Under the pieces are notes generated by a model that did not search any database, had not been told where the DNA came from, and saw only the letters and a program-made list of their open reading frames with translations. A DNA stretch of 64,000 nucleotides from Perkinsela sp. pyNocScin1. Taxonomy: Eukaryota; Euglenozoa; Kinetoplastea; Prokinetoplastida; Perkinselidae. Made by a program: the position numbers and the translations under genes. The DNA lies in NCBI GenBank assembly GCA_964019655.1, contig CAXHTR010000005.1, positions 868,001-932,000 of the forward strand, in the 5' to 3' direction. Every line of letters begins with the position of its first letter. The first letter of the stretch is position 1. Shown here piece after piece: positions 46,151 to 55,118 of this stretch.

Positions 46151-46438
46151 ATGACGTCTCTCCGCGAGTCTTTTCCGTATCTCACCCGCTTCGAGCGTGC
46201 ACGGGTCCTCTCCGAGCGAGCCGAGCAGATCTCCAAGGGCGCGCCGCCCCTCACCTCGAACATTCAGCCGAACGACGACCCGCTGCGCGTCGCCATGAAG
46301 GAGCTCGTTGAGAACAAAATCCCGCTCAGCGTCCGCCGCATCCACTCAGACAGAGAAACATACGAAGACGTGCCACTCAGCGAGCTTGAAACCGACCCGA
46401 CGGGGGAAATTGCTGCTATTCTTCGCCATGAGAGGTGA
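46151..46438 (+). CDS. RNA polymerase subunit RPB6 (shared by polymerases I, II, III), short form
   Basis: RPB6 stabilises the assembled polymerase core through its clamp contact. The conserved core is evident: Y-L-T-R-F-E-R-A-R-V-L then R-A-E-Q-I-S, D-P-L-R-V-A-M-K-E-L-V-E-N-K-I-P-L, R-R-I-H, Y-E-D-V-P-L-S-E-L. This corresponds to the family's ERARVLG, DPL-AMKEL and KIP-RR elements. Only five residues precede the core, so the acidic N-terminal arm of yeast and human RPB6 is absent. It is the only recognisable housekeeping gene in the second rightward block. Confidence 0.9.
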   Translation: MTSLRESFPYLTRFERARVLSERAEQISKGAPPLTSNIQPNDDPLRVAMKELVENKIPLSVRRIHSDRETYEDVPLSELETDPTGEIAAILRHER

Positions 46439-46552
46439 GTTTCGATCAGGTCTCATAGAATAGCGTGTAGCTCTTGCGGATACTCTTTTTTAAAGGCCAA
46501 TTAATATGGACCTTTTAAATTTTTTCCAATTCACTCGAAATATTACTAAAAA

Positions 46553-47782
46553 ATGTTCGCTTTACCCCTGGTACTGACTGTCGACGAAGCCCTCGGCCGC
46601 CTCGACTACTCCACCCTGTCGCAGCAGGCGTGCATGGAAGCCGTCGTCATTGGGATTAAGCCTGGCGTAAAACAGTTCCTGCAAGATAGGGCAGGGAATT
46701 TCAAGGATATCTGCGATGACAAAAGCCGATCTTCCCACGCATGGGGTACACAGTGTAATGAAGACGACGAGGTCATTACCATAATATGGCGCTGGAACAT
46801 GAGGATACCGGCCCTTCAGGCAGGGATAGTTGACTTTTCCTTTCTACCTAAGACAGTTAAAAACATTTACGCCCAGGAATCCGGCCTTGAGGGTACCTTT
46901 TCCTGCAGCGATCTCTCGCCGAATGTCCGCAAGTTCAAAATCACACAAAATCATCTGCAAGGCAGTCTCGACTTTGAGAATATGCCAGCTGGAATGGTGC
47001 ACATCGACGTCAGCGCGAATCCGTTCACGGGGTCAATAGACCTCACTGTATTACCACCAAGGCTCAGCAGATTTCTGGCTTACAAAACACAGTGCACCGG
47101 GACAGTATCACTCGACAAGCTACCGGATACACTTTTCGAGCTCAACATCCAGAACAATAATTTTTTCGGGACAATCAACACGGCACTCCTCCCACGTACG
47201 CTTCGCTCCCTCGACGTTTCCGTCACGCACTGTGGTGGAACCATCGACTTTGCTGCCCTGTCAAACAGCCTCGAGATCCTCGGGATAGTCGAGTGTGAAT
47301 TTCGTGGTGCCCTTGATCCGCCACATCACACGCGCTATTTACAGGCCTATGATGTCCACAACAATTCTTTTCAGGGCCCACTGAGTCTGCACTTACTGAG
47401 TAATGAGACCTCACGAATCGACGCATCCAAGAACAGAATTGGAGGGTCTCTGGACCTAACGAGGCTCCCGGCGCAGCTCATTAATCTTGATCTCTCAGAT
47501 AATGCCTACACAGGGGGTATTGATGTGTCTTATCTTCCTAGGCGCCTTCGGACACTCCACGTGCAAAGAATTGACCTCTATGGGAGACTTCTGCTCGTCA
47601 ATATGCCGGGAGAGATAAATACGTGTGATTTCTCGGGGAATGGCTTTGATGAGTTAGTTCAGTTCATACCGGCGGGCAAGGAGCGCTTCACGTGCCGGTT
47701 GGATAAGTCCATAGTGGGTTTCGTTAATAAAGATGGAAAGCGAAGGAATTTCCAGAAGTGGATACGATTGATGCTAGTGTAA
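46553..47782 (+). CDS. Secreted LRR protein, family A, twelve repeats
   Basis: The leader M-F-A-L-P-L-V-L-T-V-D-E is followed by A-L-G-R-L-D and Q-A-C-M-E-A-V. The cap is widened (H-A-W-G-T-Q-C-N-E-D-D). About twelve repeats follow, some irregular in the middle (T-Q-C-T-G, T-H-C-G-G, C-E-F-R-G) and then canonical (N-N-F-F-G, N-S-F-Q-G, N-R-I-G-G, N-A-Y-T-G). Extra cysteines lie at the solvent edge of repeats 4, 6 and 7. One of three long members; the tail is basic without the V-D-E-x-G cap. Confidence 0.88.
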   Translation: MFALPLVLTVDEALGRLDYSTLSQQACMEAVVIGIKPGVKQFLQDRAGNFKDICDDKSRSSHAWGTQCNEDDEVITIIWRWNMRIPALQAGIVDFSFLPKTVKNIYAQESGLEGTFSCSDLSPNVRKFKITQNHLQGSLDFENMPAGMVHIDVSANPFTGSIDLTVLPPRLSRFLAYKTQCTGTVSLDKLPDTLFELNIQNNNFFGTINTALLPRTLRSLDVSVTHCGGTIDFAALSNSLEILGIVECEFRGALDPPHHTRYLQAYDVHNNSFQGPLSLHLLSNETSRIDASKNRIGGSLDLTRLPAQLINLDLSDNAYTGGIDVSYLPRRLRTLHVQRIDLYGRLLLVNMPGEINTCDFSGNGFDELVQFIPAGKERFTCRLDKSIVGFVNKDGKRRNFQKWIRLMLV

Positions 47783-48017
47783 CAGAAACTCAGCTTGCCG
47801 GCAATGTACATTGCCGAAATGTGCATATCTGTAGATTGTGAATAAGCCATACCAAAATAGTGTAACATTCATTATAAGTTAATCAAAATTTGACAGCAAG
47901 GGCAGTGAAAGGCTGAACCCGGCCCCTATATTTAGGTGAATCATGCAATAGCGACGAACAACAGCCAAGGGGAACGCATTCACTGTATGATATTTCTTTC
48001 CGTCGCCTACAAGTACA

Positions 48018-48716
48018 ATGTCATTTCACTGTCTCTTTCTGACGCTCGACGAGTCTCTTGGCCGCTTCGATTTCGGATCGCTCTCCCAGGAAGACCGCAT
48101 GCACATGCTCTTAGAGAAAATCGAGAATGCGCATAAAATCACAGCGCCTTACCCCAGCGACTTTTTCGAGTGGAAAGGCCTCACGTTCACCGCTGATGGT
48201 GATGTTGAGACAGTCAATTGGCCAGCACTTGGACTCAAGGGCGAGATGGACGTTGCTTGGCTGCCGGACTCAGTCACATCGTTTGACATTGCCATCAATC
48301 GAGATATTACTGGGACGATCATGACCGCAAAGCTTCCAAAAAATCTCAAATTCTTCGGCGCGCACTCGACGCGACTCAGTGGGAGCGTCGATTTGACCGC
48401 GCTCCCGGGCCCACTCCGGTCGCTGCAGCTCAATGACTGCGCGTTCAGCGGGACAATCAATGTGACGCAGCTCCCGCGAGAAATGAACGATCTGTACCTT
48501 CAAATGAACAAATTCTCGGGGAGTGTCCGCTTGCTCAACTTGCCAGAAACCATTCGCTGGATCCGCATGGACGGGAACAAGCTCAAGGGCCTTGTGGTCG
48601 TCGGGCCTATTCCGACCTCGCTCATGATGGTTTCCCTCGTTATGAACTCGATTGATGGGGTCGTGGGTCCGAAGGGTGGTGTAGTGACAGACAGGCGGAT
48701 AGTGTGGGAAAAATAG
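48018..48716 (+). CDS. Secreted LRR protein, family A, five repeats (shortest)
   Basis: The leader M-S-F-H-C-L-F-L-T-L-D-E is followed by S-L-G-R-F-D and Q-E-D-R-M-H-M-L. The cap F-E-W-K-G-L-T-F-T-A-D-G-D-V keeps the W-x-G spacing without cysteines. Five repeats follow (R-D-I-T-G, T-R-L-S-G, C-A-F-S-G, N-K-F-S-G, N-K-L-K-G), and the end N-S-I-D-G-V-V-G-P-K-G-G is a variant C-terminal cap. It shows the minimum ladder length that retains both caps. Confidence 0.86.
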   Translation: MSFHCLFLTLDESLGRFDFGSLSQEDRMHMLLEKIENAHKITAPYPSDFFEWKGLTFTADGDVETVNWPALGLKGEMDVAWLPDSVTSFDIAINRDITGTIMTAKLPKNLKFFGAHSTRLSGSVDLTALPGPLRSLQLNDCAFSGTINVTQLPREMNDLYLQMNKFSGSVRLLNLPETIRWIRMDGNKLKGLVVVGPIPTSLMMVSLVMNSIDGVVGPKGGVVTDRRIVWEK

Positions 48717-48838
48717 AAGTTGCTTGTTGAGGATCTTTACAGGGTGTGAACACATACAACAAGAGTAGATAAAATTCCTAGATCTGCTTATCAGAATTCA
48801 AGTATTCGTATATTTTGAAATATCTTTGCGTAAATTTT

Positions 48839-49699
48839 ATGCCCATGCACCGAGCACTCCTCCTATTTTCAAGCGCTGACTACGCGGGAAAGGTAGATGC
48901 ACAATCGCTATCCGAGCAGACACGAATGGAAGTTTTATTCAGCGGACTCGATGATAAATTCGACTTTTGCGACGCCGATGGAGAATTTAAGCCCATCGAA
49001 GCATGGGAAGGCGTCGAACTCGGCCCGGACAACAGCGTTCGCAACATATCCATCAAGTATACAGAACAGCCCTGGTGGGGGACGCAAGCTGACCAGATGC
49101 GAGCGCCTGGCGGGTCTATCGAGTTGCAATTCATTCCTGAAAATGTCACCGACTTCACTCTTGTTGCGATGCAAATACACGGAACGGTCGAGACGGGTGT
49201 GCTTCCCAGGAATCTGATGACTTTCGACATCAGTGAGAACAATTTTACGGGGACATTTGACCTCTGTGGTCTGCCGCAAAGTCTTTCCAAGGTGAATGTC
49301 GATTCAAATTCACTTTGCGGAACGCTTGATCTTTCAGGTTTACCAAGATCTCTTGAGCGCCTTAGTGCGGGACACAATCAATTTACGGGGTCCATCGACG
49401 TAACGCAGCTTCGCGAGCCGATCGATACGATTTCGCTGCAGAATAATCAGCTCTCAGGAACAATAGACCTCAGCAACATGCCGCCCTCGCTCAGACATGT
49501 CTCATTGGACTGCAACATGCTCTCCCAAGATGTCCTTACTATTGGCAGTGCTCCTGGGCAACAATACTGCATTAGCGTCGACACACATGCATTCCCAGAA
49601 GTTGTCCATGCGCAGGACATGACGATGCGCTTGCGAAAGAGGGGACGGCAACTGCGCATACAGTCGTTGCCCAACAGTCGGTTGAGAGTGATGCGCTAA
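48839..49699 (+). CDS. Secreted LRR protein, family A, six repeats, Arg-rich tail
   Basis: Two adjacent Mets (48839, 48845) give M-P-M-H-R-A-L-L-L-F-S-S-A-D. Then Y-A-G-K-V-D and Q-T-R-M-E-V-L. The cap W-E-G-V-E-L has no cysteine. Repeats: N-N-F-T-G, N-S-L-C-G, N-Q-F-T-G, N-Q-L-S-G. The C-terminal region departs from the family: after H-V-S-L-D-C-N it becomes strongly basic (R-L-R-K-R-G-R, then R-L-R-V-M-R), suggesting an anionic partner or an alternative ending acquired by recombination. Confidence 0.85.
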   Translation: MPMHRALLLFSSADYAGKVDAQSLSEQTRMEVLFSGLDDKFDFCDADGEFKPIEAWEGVELGPDNSVRNISIKYTEQPWWGTQADQMRAPGGSIELQFIPENVTDFTLVAMQIHGTVETGVLPRNLMTFDISENNFTGTFDLCGLPQSLSKVNVDSNSLCGTLDLSGLPRSLERLSAGHNQFTGSIDVTQLREPIDTISLQNNQLSGTIDLSNMPPSLRHVSLDCNMLSQDVLTIGSAPGQQYCISVDTHAFPEVVHAQDMTMRLRKRGRQLRIQSLPNSRLRVMR

Positions 49700-50172
49700 T
49701 AGAAAGGATTCCATATATATTTCGGAATAGAGATGAGATAGTAGCAAGTAACGCGTCCATTCTTACGCACATGGCGATTATTTAAACTGATTTTTAGAGA
49801 TGCAGTCTCATACTTCTTCCGAAATGTATCTTATGTGAGCTGGTGACTACCGATCATTCGAAGTACCTTGCGTGCATTCAAGCAATCGATTTGAGAATGT
49901 TTCGAATCACTATGTGCCAGGGTTTCAACCAGTTTAGAGCAGAGTTTCACCAAATTTTACATAGATTATTTTTCTGATCGCCATTCCCGGATGTTCAGAA
50001 ATTTTTCCTGTCAGAACATTCAAAATTCCTTTCAGAACATTAGAAAATCGGATCTTTGCGTGTCTGAAAAACTTTCTGACCTTCTGAGGGGTCTTTCATA
50101 CCCTATTGGTGGTACATTGCTACTCTACATTCCCTGCTTTATGATTTCTTTCGATATTACTTACAAAAGAAA
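49700..50172. other. Intergenic region with transposon-like relic
   Basis: Contains the CAGGGTTTCAACC terminus and the dispersed repeat annotated separately. No gene is visible. Confidence 0.5.
49918..50090. repeat. Dispersed repeat copy 1 with hAT-like terminus
   Basis: It begins with CAGGGTTTCAACC, ten bases of which match the end of the 40.3 kb element. From about 49951 it aligns with 62985-63118: shared landmarks are TCACCAAA, CCATTCCCGGAT, CCTTTCAG, GATCTTTGC and GTCTGAAAAA. No clear matching right terminus, so the element is probably decayed. Confidence 0.6.
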
Positions 50173-51567
50173 ATGCATAACATCGCAGTCATACTCGCTA
50201 TTGACCCCAGTAGCCATCTTGGAAGGCTTGATCCTGCCTCACTGTCCCAGCAGGCCCGAATGGAGATTTTTGTGGAGGGCACGAAAAATAAGAAGGAACG
50301 CGGCATTGTTGACAGGAAGGGCAATTACAACGATCTCGAAAAATGGCCAGGGGTCAGCATAGACGCAGAAACGGGTGAAATAGACAAGGTAAACTTTGTC
50401 CTTACAGAAGAAGATGATCACCTCGAAGGAACGCTGAACTTCGCTTTTCTACCAGATAGTGTGACGGAACTTCTAATCGACAACAATGAGTTTCACGGGT
50501 CAATGCCCATGCGCGACCTTCCACTTCGGCTAGAGCACCTGAGCGTTTTCGGTAATTTTTTTGAGGGGACGATATGTCATGAAGAAATGCCACAAAATCT
50601 TCGAATATTCGATATGCAATCAAACAGATTTCGCGGAAAGTTCGATTTTACGGCGTTACCGAAAAGCTTAAAGGATATCGATATCTCCTTAAATGATTTT
50701 GAGGGAACTGCAGACCTCACAGGCTTACCTCTGGGTCTCACGTACCTTTATGCAAACAAAAATAAATTTCGAGGGACGCTCGACTTAACCAAACTTAATC
50801 CATGCCTCGAAGTTGCTGATTTTGCGTATAATATGCTCAGTGGTGATATCCGATTCGCCAACCCTCCGGAGACATTCAGGGCCCTTGTTGTTTGCGAGAA
50901 CCAAATGAATGGACAAATAGATTTTGCTGCACTCCCAAGATCAATGCAGGAACTCTCCGCAAACAAGAACAGTTTTTCGGGCAGCTTTGATATCAAGACT
51001 CTTCCGCAAAATTTGCTTAAATTGCATCTATATGGCAGCAAGTACAGCGGAAGCCTCGATACTTCTCTTCTTCCTTGGGCGCTGCTTGAGCTTAGTCTTG
51101 GCGAATGTGGGTTCGAGGGCGCTTTCGACTTTGAGAGCATGCCACCAACCATGAAGCTCCTGTGCATCGACAAAAACCGCTTTGAGGGGACTGTGAACAG
51201 CAAAAAGCTCCACCGCACGCTCACGTGGCTCTCTCTGGAAAACTGCCTTTTCCATGGAGAGTTCAGCTTCCGCGATTTACCGCCAAACCTGACAAACCTC
51301 TATATCAACGGCAACAAATTTTTCGGATCTATTGACCTATCGGCCCTGCCGTCGACAATCAAAGAGATCAACGCCGCAGACAACGAGTTTTCGGGGGTCT
51401 ATAGCTTCTGGTGGTTGGGTTCAGCGACGTACAATTTTGCAAATAACAAGATCACTGGGGTCACGAACAGGGCGAGAAAGTCTTGGCCGAAAAGTTACAC
51501 GCTTGATCTCACGGGAAATCCGTGGGATGTCCGTCGATATGGATCAAAGCAATTTTTCAAACGTTAA
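50173..51567 (+). CDS. Secreted LRR protein, family A, fourteen repeats (largest)
   Basis: The leader M-H-N-I-A-V-I-L-A-I-D-P-S is followed by H-L-G-R-L-D and Q-A-R-M-E-I-F. The cap is W-P-G-V-S-I-D-A-E-T-G-E-I. Fourteen repeats of 22-23 residues cover nearly the whole protein, with N-E-F-H-G, N-R-F-R-G, N-D-F-E-G, N-K-F-R-G, N-M-L-S-G, N-S-F-S-G, N-R-F-E-G, N-K-F-F-G and N-E-F-S-G. Several neighbouring repeats are related in pairs, consistent with growth by internal duplication. The end is basic and aromatic. Confidence 0.89.
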   Translation: MHNIAVILAIDPSSHLGRLDPASLSQQARMEIFVEGTKNKKERGIVDRKGNYNDLEKWPGVSIDAETGEIDKVNFVLTEEDDHLEGTLNFAFLPDSVTELLIDNNEFHGSMPMRDLPLRLEHLSVFGNFFEGTICHEEMPQNLRIFDMQSNRFRGKFDFTALPKSLKDIDISLNDFEGTADLTGLPLGLTYLYANKNKFRGTLDLTKLNPCLEVADFAYNMLSGDIRFANPPETFRALVVCENQMNGQIDFAALPRSMQELSANKNSFSGSFDIKTLPQNLLKLHLYGSKYSGSLDTSLLPWALLELSLGECGFEGAFDFESMPPTMKLLCIDKNRFEGTVNSKKLHRTLTWLSLENCLFHGEFSFRDLPPNLTNLYINGNKFFGSIDLSALPSTIKEINAADNEFSGVYSFWWLGSATYNFANNKITGVTNRARKSWPKSYTLDLTGNPWDVRRYGSKQFFKR

Positions 51568-51788
51568 TTTAAACGCGTAGAATACATATTCCTGAAACAA
51601 ATTCTACTATATTCACTGAAACTAAATAGTGAGAGTGTGTACTTTGATCGTAGGCTATGATTACTTATAGCTCTCAGCATCTCCATCGATCTATAATTTT
51701 AGTAATGATACTTTATGTCAAAGCTTCTTCGGAGAGTCACGCTTCGAAAACAAGTCTGCTTTACTGAAAACGTAAAAATTTGATGAAA

Positions 51789-52124
51789 TCATCGATTCTC
51801 TATGACAGATCGTATAGCCTGTACATGACTGAGCGCATACGGAGCGTGAAAGTCATTGATTACACCAGAGTTCTGGAGATGTGAGAGTCCGATCATAAAG
51901 ACGCCCCAGCTCATATCCTTGAGGCCCTGAAAAGTCTTATCTTGCCGTGTGTCCGTTTCGGCATTGGCTCTCTCAACTATAAAATTGAACATGGACCGCA
52001 GCTTGTGTGCAGAGCTAAACGGATGAGAAAAAAATTGTTTATGAGAAAGGTGGTCACAGCCATCAAAGTGTGAAACTCTGGACAAACACGCATTTACCAT
52101 ACCAAAGCATGACCAGGTCCACAT
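51789..52124 (-). CDS. Possible unrecognised ORF or transposon relic
   Basis: A 111-codon frame opposite to all neighbours. It has no leader, cap or repeats and matches none of the four families. Its position just inside a hAT-like terminus at 52247-52259, in the orientation that terminus would imply, makes a degraded element a reasonable guess. I see no transposase motif, and it may be a chance frame. Confidence 0.22.
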   Translation of the reverse strand: MWTWSCFGMVNACLSRVSHFDGCDHLSHKQFFSHPFSSAHKLRSMFNFIVERANAETDTRQDKTFQGLKDMSWGVFMIGLSHLQNSGVINDFHAPYALSHVQAIRSVIENR

Positions 52125-52137
52125 TATTCACAATAAA

Positions 52138-52149
52138 GGTCCCGGGACC
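52138..52149. repeat. Perfect 12-base palindrome GGTCCCGGGACC
   Basis: Self-complementary over all twelve bases in an AT-rich spacer; it may be part of the relic ending at 52259. Confidence 0.7.
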
Positions 52150-52246
52150 ACCTTGGCAGCTCGTATCTAGGTTGAATAACGGATGTATTTTTCATTTCTG
52201 AAAGAGATGTACAAAGGCAAAAAGGTAAAAATTCCGTGTCCGCATT

Positions 52247-52259
52247 TTGAGAACCCCTG
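52247..52259. mobile_element. hAT-like terminus (single end)
   Basis: TTGAGAACCCCTG is the complement of CAGGGGTTCTCAA, a common type of hAT terminal repeat. I could not find the opposite end or a target duplication upstream, so the extent is unknown. Confidence 0.4.
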
Positions 52260-52470
52260 GTGTATGCTTATGAGCCCACAGAGATTTAAATGGTGAAGAG
52301 CTGCCATGCAGAATATAAAATGCATTCATTCATGGCCTACCTATTTTTCTGAGAAGCAACCGTTCCATCCTTGGTATGTACTTAAGAGAATATGCTACAC
52401 GATTTCAAATCTTCGAAGATACAGATGTACGTTATCATGTATTTAAACCCGTATCTTTTATTCTACAAAA

Positions 52471-53382
52471 ATGCTGTCACTGCTCCTTGTTTCTACCGCT
52501 GACAGTGCGCTCGGGCGCTTCGACGTATCCAACGTTTCCCAGCAGTCTCTCATGGAATTGTTCGTTCAAGGCTTCGATGACGTATGCATCGCTATAAAAG
52601 ATGACGAAAGCTACTACGACATCAGTGAGTGGACTGTTCTGCTGGTCGGTGCGGATAGTGAAGTGTTCGGCATCATCATCAATAATGCCGATTCTGCCGC
52701 AGTTTTTCAGAATGCCGACCGAACAATAAAAAAGCACTGCTTTCCTCCGGGTGGCACAATGGACTTTCAGTATGTCCCACCTACAGTCACACATTTGAAT
52801 GTGTCCCTTATGAATATGAAAGGTGAAATTCAGACCGCATCGCTTCCACGTGGTCTACAAACACTCAAAGTCAACCGAAACAAGCTTTCGGGGACTTTTG
52901 ATGCCGCTGGTCTCCCACAGAGAGTGCAAAACGTGGATATCAGCAAAAATTCGCTCAGTGGTAGCCTGATCTTAGACTCTCTGCCCACATCGCTTATTGA
53001 ATTCATCGCAAACGCCAATAATTTTTCAGGCAGCATCAATCTGGGAAAGCTACCACCAAAGCTCGTCAAGCTTAATCTATCGAGCAACAGGCTGGAGGGG
53101 CACCTCTTTCTTTGCAACGTGCCAGCCACACTCGAAGAGGCCGAAATGCACGTAAACAAATTTGATACGGAAAAAGTCATTTTTGACGCAAAGCACAAAA
53201 TGAAGTGCTTCCGAGTTGACCGCGCCTTTCATACGAAAGTCTTTTACGCGAATGGAACAGCGCGCATGCAGGCCTGGATTCGGTTTCACCCACCTGTGAA
53301 TAATGAGAGTTCTTCGGAAGAAGACGCTTTTGACCTGGGGCTTATGGGGGACCTTGACTTCGGGGACGAGGACGGGTACTGA
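52471..53382 (+). CDS. Secreted LRR protein, family A, acidic-tail subgroup
   Basis: The leader M-L-S-L-L-L-V-S-T-A-D is followed by S-A-L-G-R-F-D and Q-Q-S-L-M-E-L-F. The cap region contains the subgroup's insertion (N-N-A-D-S-A then F-P-P-G-G-T-M-D-F-Q-Y-V-P). Six repeats follow, including N-K-L-S-G, N-S-L-S-G, N-N-F-S-G and N-R-L-E-G. The terminal module is D-A-K-H-K-M then R-V-D-R-A-F and K-V-F-Y-A-N-G, and the end is a run rich in Glu and Asp (E-S-S-S-E-E-D, then D-F-G-D-E-D-G). Same plan as the 29936 and 55119 genes. Confidence 0.88.
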   Translation: MLSLLLVSTADSALGRFDVSNVSQQSLMELFVQGFDDVCIAIKDDESYYDISEWTVLLVGADSEVFGIIINNADSAAVFQNADRTIKKHCFPPGGTMDFQYVPPTVTHLNVSLMNMKGEIQTASLPRGLQTLKVNRNKLSGTFDAAGLPQRVQNVDISKNSLSGSLILDSLPTSLIEFIANANNFSGSINLGKLPPKLVKLNLSSNRLEGHLFLCNVPATLEEAEMHVNKFDTEKVIFDAKHKMKCFRVDRAFHTKVFYANGTARMQAWIRFHPPVNNESSSEEDAFDLGLMGDLDFGDEDGY

Positions 53383-53578
53383 GTTTAAACAAAGCTAAAT
53401 GGAACAAGCTAAGTCATATGTCAATTCTCAATTACATATCAAGCAATCGCTTTAATATCGAAGCGTAGCATTCTTTTTCAGAGATTGAATATGATGACTT
53501 CACCTTGACCATGGTGAGTGAACGCCACAGAAGTGTTTCTTTAAGCTTTTTCCTTTTCAATACTCACTTCAATCATCA

Positions 53579-54961
53579 ATGCGCTCAGTCTTCTACGTTC
53601 TCCTTATGGACGTCACACAGCACCTGAGCCGTCCTAGCCCAGCGCTCCTCTCGGATCAGACCCGCATGGAGCTCCTTATTGACGGTGTTCAAAACAAAGA
53701 AGAGTTCCTCGAAGCTGATGACACCTACACAGACTTCAAATCGTGGAACATGGTGACGATGGACGAATCTGAACAGAATATTATTGCTATTCGAATCGAC
53801 ACAAGGTGGGATGAACCTGAAATTACCATATGTGGCCAGTTCAATGTGGAACTACTACCACCATCTCTAGAAACGCTTTTACTCATTAGCACAAGTCTCG
53901 AAGGGTCTTTTGTATTCAACGATCTGCCAACAAATTTATGTGTTATCATGTTGCAGGGCAACGCGCTCACGGGGACCCTAGAAACAGCACCTCTCCCGCG
54001 TTCACTCCTCGAAATTTCACTCTATGCGAATAAATTTTATGGAAGTGTTGATTGCACACAGTTTCCGCCCAAGGCGTGGTACATCGATCTCTCGTCCAAC
54101 GATTTTGAGGGGTCTCTTGACTTGACTTCCCTGCCAGCACCGTTGCGGTTCTTTTCGGCATATCGCTGTAAATTTACTGGAACGCTCAACCTGACTGCGC
54201 TGAATACAGCACTGGAGAGTCTCTCACTCGGTGGCAGTGCCTTCTCGGGAGGAATCGACTTCGGCCATGCACCAAAATCTCTCAAGCGCATCAACTTTAG
54301 GACTGATATATTCGACTTCTTCAGCGAATCAGACGAATGTGGTCGCTTCACTGGGACAGTCAATGTTGCCACGCTTCCACCTAACGCAGAGGAAATTTAT
54401 CTGGACGGCTGCAAGCTTTCGGGTAGCTTCGATTTCGGTGCCCTGCCGTGGGATATCAAGCATATGGATCTCGGCTTCAACGACTTTGAAGGGTCAGTTG
54501 AAACGAAACTCCTTCCGAGGACTTTGACGCAGCTTCATTTGCAGGAGAATCGCTTTCACGGCAGAATCGATGTCGAAGGGCTTCCAGAGGGACTTGAGGG
54601 CCTGAGCCTTGACAACAATCTTTTTGAAGGGGAGTTCGATGCGTCGAAGCTGCCTCGGCACCTCTCCAATCTGAACATCAGTCGAAACAAATTTTCGGGG
54701 GAATTCAACTTCAGTGCGCTACCGCATTTGCTCACAGAAATTGACATTGGATACAATGCGTTTCAAGGGTCGATAGACCTATCCGATCTGCCTGAAGGTC
54801 TTTCGAGGCTGTGTGCAAGAGACAATGCATTTTTCGGAGTTGTTGTGCTAAATGCTGATTTCACTCCTGAGGACATTGATCTGCGAAACAACGCGCTCAC
54901 GAAAGTCGTCAATGTCCCAAAGGGTGCAAAGGTTGAATTAAGTGGTAATCCGATGGAATAA
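53579..54961 (+). CDS. Secreted LRR protein, family A, fourteen repeats
   Basis: The leader is M-R-S-V-F-Y-V-L-L-M-D-V; the L-G-R-F-D block is altered to L-S-R-P-S but Q-T-R-M-E-L-L is kept. The cap is W-N-M-V-T-M with no cysteines. Fourteen repeats follow; one is interrupted near residue 245 by a 12-residue acidic loop (S-E-S-D-E-C-G). The last repeats run N-R-F-H-G, N-L-F-E-G, N-K-F-S-G, N-A-F-Q-G, N-A-F-F-G. With the 50173 gene it defines the long class, with the same number of repeats. Confidence 0.88.
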   Translation: MRSVFYVLLMDVTQHLSRPSPALLSDQTRMELLIDGVQNKEEFLEADDTYTDFKSWNMVTMDESEQNIIAIRIDTRWDEPEITICGQFNVELLPPSLETLLLISTSLEGSFVFNDLPTNLCVIMLQGNALTGTLETAPLPRSLLEISLYANKFYGSVDCTQFPPKAWYIDLSSNDFEGSLDLTSLPAPLRFFSAYRCKFTGTLNLTALNTALESLSLGGSAFSGGIDFGHAPKSLKRINFRTDIFDFFSESDECGRFTGTVNVATLPPNAEEIYLDGCKLSGSFDFGALPWDIKHMDLGFNDFEGSVETKLLPRTLTQLHLQENRFHGRIDVEGLPEGLEGLSLDNNLFEGEFDASKLPRHLSNLNISRNKFSGEFNFSALPHLLTEIDIGYNAFQGSIDLSDLPEGLSRLCARDNAFFGVVVLNADFTPEDIDLRNNALTKVVNVPKGAKVELSGNPME

Positions 54962-55118
54962 AATGAGCTCAAATGATTCGGAGCTATTTAAGTCCTATGC
55001 TCAAACTATCTTCCTCTATGAAGTAGAATGAATGCAACAAAAACTCTATATTAACACTGTAAAGAGCTTCCAATTGATCCAATGATTACTCCAGAATTTC
55101 ACTTCTTTCTCTCTAAAA

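Larger units (their letters stand above)
51568..52470. other. Long intergenic region with transposon-like end
   Basis: Holds a 111-codon leftward frame (51789-52124), a perfect 12-base palindrome and a hAT-like terminus, all listed separately. No other genes are visible. Confidence 0.5.
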
